From NCBI GenBank assembly GCA_017534365.1, contig JAFWCS010000467.1, positions 1 through 5,869 on the forward strand: 5,869 nt of DNA. Reading direction: 5' to 3'. Below the pieces are notes generated by a model. It made no database searches. It worked only from the letters and a program-made list of their open reading frames with translations, and had not been told where the DNA came from. The position numbers were made by a program, and so were the translations under genes. This stretch comes from Clostridia bacterium. Its GTDB lineage: Bacteria; Bacillota; Clostridia; Oscillospirales; Acutalibacteraceae. Below, piece after piece: positions 1 to 5,259 of this stretch (positions are counted from its first letter, which is position 1; the number at the start of each line of letters is the position of its first letter).

Positions 1-19
1 CCCGCACATCCCGTGCGGG
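1..19 (-). terminator. Probable intrinsic terminator hairpin of the SDR gene (T-tract outside window)
   Basis: A perfect 7-bp GC-rich stem (CCCGCAC at 1-7, GTGCGGG at 13-19) closes a 5-nt loop. It lies 21 bp past the stop codon of the minus-strand SDR gene, where a terminator is expected. The T-run needed for a minus-strand terminator would lie left of position 1 and cannot be seen. No T-run follows on the plus strand, so a plus-strand terminator is unlikely. Confidence 0.55.
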
Positions 20-40
20 CCTCGCTGCTGTATAGAAAGA

Positions 41-1060
41 TCACTTTTTCTTTTTTGTTTCTTTGTCCTTATCGATCGGATTGGCTTTCAGCCAGGCGAC
101 GGTATCGGTCAGCGACTCCGTCGCGGTCATCGGGGCAAAGCCCAGTTCCCTGCGCGCCTTCTCATTGCTGAAATGGCAGTTTTCACAGATCTTTTCGATT
201 GAGAACGCTGTCAGGATCGGCGGGATCTTCAGGATCCTGAACAGCAGCCGGATCAGCGGCAGCATCGTCAGCAGGAAGCGCTTGCTCAGCCGAATACGCG
301 GCGGGCGCCTGCCGTTGATCTTCGCGAGCGTCGAGATGAAGCGGTCGATCGTCATGCGCTCTCCGCTCAGGAAGAAGCATTCGCCGCCCTTGCCCACCTC
401 CGCCGCCGCGATCATGCCCTTGGCAACGTCGCGCACGTCGATGAAATTATAAGCGCCGAAGCTCAGCGAGCAGGGAAACAGCCCGCGGTCATACAGGCGG
501 ATCATCGTGCACACGCTGTTTTTGCCGTAAATATCGTCCGGGCCGATGCAGCAGGAAGGCATCACGACGCAGGTTTTGAGCTTATCGTCCGACGCGTCGA
601 TCACGTACTGGCTCGCCGCCGCCTTGGATTTGGCGTAAGCATCCGGCACGGCGTCGGGATCGAAGCGCGCCGGCTCCGTCATCAGCGTGTGGCCGGAGAG
701 CGCCGGCACCGCGTCCACGGAGGAAACGAACACCAGATTCTTCACGCCGGCCGCCTTGCAGGCGTCAACGACGTTTTTCGTGCCCTCATAATTAACCTTC
801 CAGACCAGCGCGTCCTTCGTGCCGGTAATGTCGATCAGACCCGCCACGTGATAGACGGTGTCCGCGCCGGCAAACGCGGCGCGCAGGTTCTCCGGCTCGC
901 TGATATCGCCGAAGACCTTTTCGCAGCCGAAATGATCCAGCTCATGCGAATCATGGCGCAGATACAGGCGGATCTTTGCGCCGCGGGCGGCAAGCTCATT
1001 GACCAGCGCATACCCGACGTAGCCGCGCGCGCCGGTCACAACCGAAATCTTTTCCTGCAT
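41..1060 (-). CDS. NAD(P)-dependent epimerase/dehydratase-like extended SDR (dihydroflavonol-reductase-like)
   Basis: The 339-residue protein is a cytosolic oxidoreductase of the extended short-chain dehydrogenase/reductase superfamily. Its substrate is unknown. The N-terminal Rossmann fold starts with TGARGYVG (residues 9-16, the TGxxGxxG nucleotide-binding loop). It is followed by GDIS (51-54), HVAG (71-74), the VSS serine region (112-114) and the catalytic YxxxK pair Tyr142/Lys146 in YAKSK. FIDVRDVA (206-213) and the C-terminal FSNEKARRELGF block (297-308) match the DFR-like branch common in Clostridia. Residues 262-284 are strongly hydrophobic and basic, so membrane contact is possible. 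Length is normal for the family. The ATG at 1060 has GAGGAA (1066-1071) 5 nt upstream. Oddities are a PSCCIGP loop (168-174), where the family more often has PSxxxGP, a CENC motif (292-295), and a lysine-rich tail ending in four Lys. The fold and family are secure; any specific reaction would be a guess. Confidence 0.9.
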   Translation of the reverse strand: MQEKISVVTGARGYVGYALVNELAARGAKIRLYLRHDSHELDHFGCEKVFGDISEPENLRAAFAGADTVYHVAGLIDITGTKDALVWKVNYEGTKNVVDACKAAGVKNLVFVSSVDAVPALSGHTLMTEPARFDPDAVPDAYAKSKAAASQYVIDASDDKLKTCVVMPSCCIGPDDIYGKNSVCTMIRLYDRGLFPCSLSFGAYNFIDVRDVAKGMIAAAEVGKGGECFFLSGERMTIDRFISTLAKINGRRPPRIRLSKRFLLTMLPLIRLLFRILKIPPILTAFSIEKICENCHFSNEKARRELGFAPMTATESLTDTVAWLKANPIDKDKETKKKK

Positions 1061-1071
1061 AACAATTCCTC

Positions 1072-1120
1072 ATTGTGTATAATTTTTTACAGTATCGTTC
1101 TGAATTGATTATAACACAAT
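1072..1120. repeat. Imperfect inverted repeat across the SDR promoter
   Basis: The left arm ATTGTGTATAAT (1072-1083) and right arm ATTATAACACAAT (1108-1120) are reverse complements except for one extra base in the right arm. The spacer is 24 nt (1084-1107). The right arm contains the SDR -10 element and the left arm lies in the leader, just upstream of the ribosome site. It could be a two-site operator for a repressor. AT-richness makes a chance match possible. Confidence 0.5.
1108..1116 (-). promoter_or_regulatory. Extended -10 promoter of the SDR gene
   Basis: On the minus strand this reads TGT-TATAAT, a consensus -10 with the TGn extension, about 48 bp upstream of the SDR start codon. No good -35 is present: the 17-18 bp spacing gives GTATCT or TGTATC around 1131-1137. 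The TGn extension can compensate for a weak -35 in sigma-70/sigma-A promoters. Transcription would start near 1101, giving a leader of about 40 nt. The element lies in the right arm of the inverted repeat at 1072-1120. Confidence 0.65.
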
Positions 1121-1160
1121 TTGGAAATTTAGATACAGACAAAATGCAGGAACTGTCGTA

Positions 1161-2531
1161 TTATGCAGACCGGGTCAGATTCTTCATCCAGTTGAAGCGG
1201 TTGATCTTGACGACCGCCACGAAGCATTTGAGGATCTGGTCGCATTTCAGGCAGGCGAAAACGACCCAGGGCGGCGCGCCGAAGTGCGCGGCAAGCAGCG
1301 CCGAGGGCAGCACGATCAGCAGCACAAAAATCGCGTCGTTCTTGAAAACGAAGCCCACGTCGCCGCCGGACTTCACCAGACCGAACAGGCAGGCTGCCTG
1401 ATAGCAGGTGCCGATCATCGTCACGGAGAGCACGGTGCAGAACTGCCGGGCAAGGCCGGCCGCCTCCGCGGTCACGCCGCCGTAAAGCCGGATAAAGGGC
1501 AGCTTCAGCAGCGCGATCATCCCGCCGGTCAGCAGGCCGAGGCAGAGGAAGAGCAATTGCGTTGTGCGCGCGTATTCCTTCACCTGCTCCGTCCGCCCGG
1601 CGCCGACCGCCTTGCCCGTGATCACGCCGACAGCGGATGCCATGCCGTTCATGGCCACATACGCGAGCGTATTCATGGAGTTGGCGATGCTCGCCGCAGC
1701 CGTCACCGCGGCGCCGAAGCGCCCGAGGATCATGGAATTGCCCATCATGTTGACGCCCCAGATGATCTGCCCGCCGACGATCGGCAGACCGTAGCGGATA
1801 AAATCGCGCCGCAGAACGGGATCGGTCTGCAGCAGATCCCGCATCCGCAGGCGCAGCCGGCGATCCATGCGCAGCACGTAGAACAGCATGACCGCCGTTT
1901 CGATCATGCGGGCGATCAGCGTCGCCGCCGCCGCGCCGCGCACACCCAGCGCAGGCAGGCCGAGCTTCCCGAAAATCAAAATGTAGTTCAGGCCGATATT
2001 GAACACCAGCGAGATCGCGGAGACCGTCAGGCCGATGCGCGCCACTTCAACACTGCGCATGGCGGCGATCAGCGCCTGCGTCACGCAGAAGAACGCGTAG
2101 GACAGGCAGACGATCCGCAGATACTGCGCGCCCTCGGCGATCACGGCCGGATCCTGCGTGAACACGCGCAGGACCCGCGCCGGCAGCAGCAGGCAAATCA
2201 GCGAAAGCAGCAATCCGAACGTCAGCGAGAAATGCACGCCGATCGCAACGATGCGCTTGATGCTGCGCAGGTCCTGCTTCCCCCAATACTGCGCGGCGAG
2301 GATCAGGATCGCGCCCTCCACGCCGCCGGAAAAGAGCTGCAGCAGCGTCTGGACCTGGTTGCCCAGATAAACGCCGGAGATCGCGGCGTCCCCCAGCGCG
2401 CCGACCATCAGGTTGTCGGCAAAGTTGACGGCAAAGGTGATCAGATTCTGCAGCGCGACCGGCACGGCCAGCGCCGCGAGCGCGGCGTAAAACGTCCGGT
2501 CCCGCGTGATCCATCGGCGGGTCGTCTCCAT
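1161..2531 (-). CDS. MATE family efflux transporter
   Basis: The 456-residue integral membrane protein is predicted to export organic cations, drugs or metabolites by Na+ or H+ antiport. Its substrate is unknown. It shows the usual pattern of about twelve hydrophobic segments in two homologous halves. The N-half opens with VPVALQNLITFAVNFADNLM (residues 23-42), including Asp39 at the place of the conserved acidic residue of helix 1 in many MATE proteins. The family loop NYILIFGKLGLPALGVRGAA spans 182-201. The second half starts near RYGLPIVGGQ (246-255), and the C-terminus ends in a basic NRFNWMKNLTRS tail typical of clostridial members. The reading frame is open to an ATG at 2594, but the ATG at 2531 is preferred. 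It has a strong ribosome site, gives the normal family length, and the upstream ATG would precede the predicted transcription start. The gene is divergent from the GH92 gene and 100 bp upstream of the SDR gene, with no terminator seen between them. Confidence 0.92.
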   Translation of the reverse strand: METTRRWITRDRTFYAALAALAVPVALQNLITFAVNFADNLMVGALGDAAISGVYLGNQVQTLLQLFSGGVEGAILILAAQYWGKQDLRSIKRIVAIGVHFSLTFGLLLSLICLLLPARVLRVFTQDPAVIAEGAQYLRIVCLSYAFFCVTQALIAAMRSVEVARIGLTVSAISLVFNIGLNYILIFGKLGLPALGVRGAAAATLIARMIETAVMLFYVLRMDRRLRLRMRDLLQTDPVLRRDFIRYGLPIVGGQIIWGVNMMGNSMILGRFGAAVTAAASIANSMNTLAYVAMNGMASAVGVITGKAVGAGRTEQVKEYARTTQLLFLCLGLLTGGMIALLKLPFIRLYGGVTAEAAGLARQFCTVLSVTMIGTCYQAACLFGLVKSGGDVGFVFKNDAIFVLLIVLPSALLAAHFGAPPWVVFACLKCDQILKCFVAVVKINRFNWMKNLTRSA

Positions 2532-2534
2532 ACT

Positions 2535-2542
2535 CTCCCCTT
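2535..2542 (-). promoter_or_regulatory. Ribosome binding site that fixes the MATE start
   Basis: The minus strand reads AAGGGGAG here, ending 3 nt before the ATG at 2531. A second purine block, AAAGGGAG (2543-2550), lies just upstream. No comparable site precedes the alternative ATGs at 2594 or 2567, so the start belongs at 2531. Confidence 0.75.
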
Positions 2543-2565
2543 CTCCCTTTGATTGTTCGCGGATC

Positions 2566-2594
2566 ATTATAGCACAGCCGGAGAAAAGATACAA
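2566..2594 (-). promoter_or_regulatory. Sigma-A-type promoter of the MATE gene
   Basis: On the minus strand, -35 TTGTAT (2589-2594) and -10 TATAAT (2566-2571) are separated by 17 bp. The -10 is a perfect consensus and is preceded by TGC (2572-2574), making it an extended -10. Transcription would begin near 2559, leaving a leader of about 28 nt that contains the ribosome site. Confidence 0.72.
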
Positions 2595-2610
2595 TCCGCA
2601 GGGCGCTTTT

Positions 2611-2642
2611 TTGTTGCATCTTCCGCATTTTTATGCTAGACT
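2611..2642 (+). promoter_or_regulatory. Candidate promoter of the GH92 gene (weak match)
   Basis: Two overlapping registers are possible. One is TTGTTG (2611-2616) with TATGCT (2632-2637) at 15 bp. The other is TTGCAT (2614-2619) with TAGACT (2637-2642) at 17 bp, the latter preceded by TGC as an extended -10. Both match consensus only in part. The promoter is placed here because this is the only AT-rich stretch close to the gene. The GCAT-TTTT-ATGC mini-palindrome (2625-2636) lies in the spacer and could bind a regulator. Confidence 0.4.
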
Positions 2643-2657
2643 GGAAGCATCAAGCAC

Positions 2658-2665
2658 AGGGGAGG
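2658..2665 (+). promoter_or_regulatory. Ribosome binding site that fixes the GH92 start
   Basis: AGGGGAGG ends 8 nt before the ATG at 2674. The frame is open upstream to an ATG at 2506, but that extension overlaps the MATE start and promoter and has no ribosome site. Starting at 2674 places a classical signal peptide at the N-terminus. Confidence 0.85.
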
Positions 2666-2673
2666 TCCTGCGT

Positions 2674-4944
2674 ATGCTGCGCATCTTTCGCGCGATCGTT
2701 TCTCTCTTTCTCGCCGTTGAGCTGCTGCTCGGCGGTCTTGTTTCCGGCGGCGGCCGCAGCGCTGTCGCCCGGCCGGAGACCGGCGGCGTTTCGGATTTTG
2801 TCGATCCGATGATCGGCACCGGCGGCATCCCCTGGATGTGCGGGATGCTCAGCCCGGCGGCAAGCGCGCCCTTTGGCTGCGTGCGCTTCGGGCCGGACAC
2901 CTGCGCCGTCGGCGGAATCGCCGCAATCAAAACGAACACCTCCGGCTACTATTATGAGCACCGGCATCTGCTCGGCTTCAGTCTCGGCCGGCTCTCCGGC
3001 ACCGGCGCGCGGGACTACGGCATGTTCCGCGTCACGCCCGCCGCAGGCATGGGCTGCAAGACGCAGCCCGCCGCGCTCGCCTTCTCCCACAAAAACGAAG
3101 CCGCCGCGCCCGGCTATTACGCCGTGGATCTGCCCGGCGCCGCCGTACAATGTGAAATGACGGCGACTGCGCACGCCGGGCTGCTGCGCTGCGTCTTCCG
3201 CACGGACGGCGCGGCCGGGCTCTATCTCGACGCCGCCGCCTGCATCAGCGGAGGGCATACGGAAAACACAGCCATTCTTGCGGATCCTGCCGCCCGCTGC
3301 CTGACCGCGCAGGCGACGCTGCACGGCGCGTTCTCCGACCGCTACGGCGGATTGCCGGTCTATCTCTATGCGGAATGGGATACGGATGCTGCCGTGACCG
3401 CCCACACCGCCGCCGGCGACCTGCCGGACACAGCGACGGCTGAGGGCGAGGACGCCGGGCTGCTGCTGCGTTTTGACGGGATCGGCAGTCAGCCGGTCAC
3501 GCTGCGCATGGGGATCAGCTTTGTCAGCGCGGAAAACGCGAAAGAAAACCTGCTGACAGAAGTCGGCGACGCCTCCTTTGACGAAGCGCTGCAGGCGACG
3601 CAGGCACAATGGGAGGATCGGCTCGGGGCGATCGGGATCGACGCGGATGTGAAAACGAAAACCGTGTTTTATACCGCGCTCTATCACGCCATGCTCATGC
3701 CGACCGATTTCACCGACGTCAACGGCGACTATCTCGGCTTTGACGGCGAGACCCACACGGCAGAGGGCTTCACCTACCGCACGGATCTCTCGCTCTGGGA
3801 TACCGTGCGCAACGCCCACGCGCTCTATACGCTGATCGCGCCCGAGATCCAGACCGACTGCCTGCAGAGCCTGCTGCGCATGGCCGCGCAGGGCGGGCTG
3901 CTGCCGCGCTGGCCGCAGGGCGGCGGCGAATCCGGCTCGATGTTCGGCAATCCGGCCAACGTCCTCTTTGCGGAAAGCCTGGCCAAGGGCGTGCCCTTTG
4001 ATCTGAACGAAGCCTATGCCGCTGTGATGGCGGCGGCGGAAAGCGACGCAGGGCGGGACGAAGCGGCGCTTTATAAAGAATACGGCTATCTGCCGGACGA
4101 TCTGACGCCGCGCTATTCCGTTTCCAAAACGCTGGAATACGCCTGGGAGGACGCTGCCGCAGCCGTGCTGGCCGAAGCGGCGGGCGACGCGGACAACGCC
4201 GCGATGCTCCGCGCGCGGTCGCTGAGCTACCGGAACCTCTGGGACGCGGAAACGCAGTATTTCCGCCCGCGCAACAGCGACGGCAGCTGGGGCAGGATGA
4301 CGACGAACATGACCTCTTTCTTTGACGATATTTTCGGCACGGATTTCTTCCGCGCCTACTGCGAGGGCAGCGCCCGGCAGTGGCGCTGGAGCGCGCTCAA
4401 CGATCCGGACGGGATGGTCGCCCTCTTCGGCTCAAAGGAACATTTTGCAAACGAGCTGGATCGATTCATGGCGGACGCCGCGCCGACCCTCGGCTTCATC
4501 GATCCCGGCGCAGGCTACTGGATCGGCAACCAGCACGACCTGCACACCGCTTATCTTTTCAACCACGCCGACCGCCCGGATCTGACGCAGAAATGGGTGC
4601 GTTGGACGCTGGCGAACCGCTTCAGCACCGATCCCGAGGGGCTCGACGGCAACGACGACGGCGGCACGCTGAGCAGCTGGTACGTTTTTTCGGCGCTCGG
4701 CTTTTATCCGATCGCGGGCACAGACCGCTACTGGATCGGCTCGCCCTGCGTCAACAGCGCGCGCGTGACGCTGCCGAACGGCGGAACGCTGCGCATCGAG
4801 GCGGAAAACCAGAGCGACAAAAACGTCTACGTCTCCGCTGTCACCCTCAACGGCACGGCCCTGACCGCGCCCTTCCTGACCCACGCGCAGCTGCTCGAAG
4901 GCGGCACGCTGACCTTCACCATGGCGGAAACGCCCGGTCAGTGA
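2674..4944 (+). CDS. Secreted GH92-family glycosidase (alpha-mannosidase family)
   Basis: The 756-residue protein belongs to glycoside hydrolase family 92, whose known members are mostly Ca2+-dependent, inverting exo-alpha-mannosidases acting on N-glycans, yeast mannan and related glycans. Residues 1-32 form a signal peptide: a basic start (MLRIFR), a hydrophobic core and a likely AVA cleavage site at 30-32. No lipobox cysteine, LPXTG or SLH anchor is seen, so a soluble exported enzyme is inferred. The N-terminal beta-sandwich begins with FVDPMIGTGG (42-51) and includes LGFSLGRLSGTG (100-111). The (alpha/alpha)6 catalytic domain has SLWDTVR (373-379), YCEGSARQW (562-570) with Glu564 as the likely general acid, GNQHDLH (618-624), and GNDDGGTLSSWYVF (659-672) with Asp661/Asp662 at the catalytic-base region. 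The C-terminus carries the family's LNG and GGTL blocks. Length is normal. Several usually conserved positions differ (GNEP is GNQH; EGNAWQY is EGSARQW; FSHTHLSG is FSLGRLSG), so the exact linkage or substrate is uncertain. The gene appears monocistronic, with its own terminator. Confidence 0.9.
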   Translation: MLRIFRAIVSLFLAVELLLGGLVSGGGRSAVARPETGGVSDFVDPMIGTGGIPWMCGMLSPAASAPFGCVRFGPDTCAVGGIAAIKTNTSGYYYEHRHLLGFSLGRLSGTGARDYGMFRVTPAAGMGCKTQPAALAFSHKNEAAAPGYYAVDLPGAAVQCEMTATAHAGLLRCVFRTDGAAGLYLDAAACISGGHTENTAILADPAARCLTAQATLHGAFSDRYGGLPVYLYAEWDTDAAVTAHTAAGDLPDTATAEGEDAGLLLRFDGIGSQPVTLRMGISFVSAENAKENLLTEVGDASFDEALQATQAQWEDRLGAIGIDADVKTKTVFYTALYHAMLMPTDFTDVNGDYLGFDGETHTAEGFTYRTDLSLWDTVRNAHALYTLIAPEIQTDCLQSLLRMAAQGGLLPRWPQGGGESGSMFGNPANVLFAESLAKGVPFDLNEAYAAVMAAAESDAGRDEAALYKEYGYLPDDLTPRYSVSKTLEYAWEDAAAAVLAEAAGDADNAAMLRARSLSYRNLWDAETQYFRPRNSDGSWGRMTTNMTSFFDDIFGTDFFRAYCEGSARQWRWSALNDPDGMVALFGSKEHFANELDRFMADAAPTLGFIDPGAGYWIGNQHDLHTAYLFNHADRPDLTQKWVRWTLANRFSTDPEGLDGNDDGGTLSSWYVFSALGFYPIAGTDRYWIGSPCVNSARVTLPNGGTLRIEAENQSDKNVYVSAVTLNGTALTAPFLTHAQLLEGGTLTFTMAETPGQ

Positions 4945-4971
4945 CCCGAAACACCCATCCGGGCATGACAA

Positions 4972-5007
4972 ACTGCCCCTGCCGAAACGGCAGGGGCAGT
5001 CTTTTTT
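4972..5007 (+). terminator. Strong intrinsic terminator of the GH92 gene
   Basis: A perfect 13-bp stem (4972-4984 with 4988-5000, rich in GC) closes an AAA loop and is followed by CTTTTTT (5001-5007). It lies 27 bp past the GH92 stop codon. On the minus strand the same hairpin is followed only by TTTGT or shorter, so it might also weakly stop transcripts coming from the convergent feo genes. Confidence 0.93.
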
Positions 5008-5047
5008 CATAATCAAAAATCACGAATGCGCGGAGGCTGCGGCGCAG

Positions 5048-5070
5048 GCGATCCGCCGTCGCCGGACCGC
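5048..5070 (-). terminator. GC-rich hairpin downstream of the feo genes (weak terminator candidate)
   Basis: On the minus strand an 8-bp stem with one G-U pair (GCGGTCCG with CGGATCGC) closes a 7-nt loop, 9 nt past the stop codon of the Cys-rich small gene. No T-run follows directly; the nearest is TTTTT about 30 nt further on. It may stabilise the 3' end rather than terminate. Other foldings of this GC-rich stretch are possible. Confidence 0.25.
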
Positions 5071-5079
5071 TTCCCGCCT

Positions 5080-5247
5080 TCACGCGGGATCGTCGTTCTT
5101 TTTCTCGTTTTTGGTGCAGGCCGCGCAGGCGCTGCAATCCGCGCAGCCGCAGGAGCAGCCGCGTTTTTTATTCTTATGAATGTGCCGCACGGCAAAGCCG
5201 ACGGCCAGCGCAAGGGCGGCAAGAATAAGAAGATCAAACGGATTCAT
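5080..5247 (-). CDS. FeoB-associated Cys-rich membrane protein
   Basis: This 55-residue protein begins MNPFDLLILAALALAVGF, a single N-terminal transmembrane helix (about residues 4-20). A basic stretch RHIHKNKKRG (21-30) follows, which by the positive-inside rule places the C-terminus in the cytosol. The cysteine cluster is CSCGCADCSACAAC (31-44), with six Cys at 31, 33, 35, 38, 41 and 44. A charged tail ends in NDDPA. Size, layout and position directly after feoB match the FeoB-associated Cys-rich membrane protein family of Firmicutes. Members are thought to assist Feo-dependent Fe2+ uptake, perhaps by binding iron or a redox role, but the function is unproven. The ribosome site AGGAGG (5255-5260) sits 7 nt before the ATG and overlaps the feoB stop codon, so translation is probably coupled to feoB. 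Family assignment is by pattern, not by a search. Confidence 0.88.
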   Translation of the reverse strand: MNPFDLLILAALALAVGFAVRHIHKNKKRGCSCGCADCSACAACTKNEKKNDDPA

Positions 5248-5259
5248 AAAAACGCCTCC

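Noticed and set aside
1078..1083. TATAAT on the plus strand as a promoter firing toward the MATE gene's 3' end
   Set aside because: No gene lies downstream on that strand and there is no TGn extension or -35. It is the mirror arm of the inverted repeat.
1284..2552. Open frame of 422 codons on the plus strand opposite the MATE gene
   Set aside because: Its product is low-complexity and rich in His, Gln, Arg and Asp, with no domain or membrane pattern. The opposite strand encodes a full-length MATE protein, so this is a GC-rich antisense shadow.
2506..2673. N-terminal extension of the GH92 frame to an ATG at 2506
   Set aside because: The extension has no ribosome site, crosses the divergent MATE start and promoter, and would bury the signal peptide inside the protein.
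2650..3819. Open frame of 389 codons on the minus strand opposite the GH92 gene
   Set aside because: It has a Gly/Arg/Ala/Val-rich product with no recognisable motif and no ribosome site, and it covers the signal peptide and conserved GH92 blocks. It is explained by third-position GC bias.
4380..5012. Arg-rich open frames overlapping the GH92 3' end on both strands
   Set aside because: They run into or through the GH92 terminator hairpin and give arginine-rich non-domain products. They are frame shadows.
5013..5237. Open frames on the minus strand at 5013-5237 and 4916-5137 as alternatives to the Cys-rich gene
   Set aside because: Neither has a ribosome site or coherent composition. The frame starting at 5247 has AGGAGG, a membrane helix and a known family pattern.
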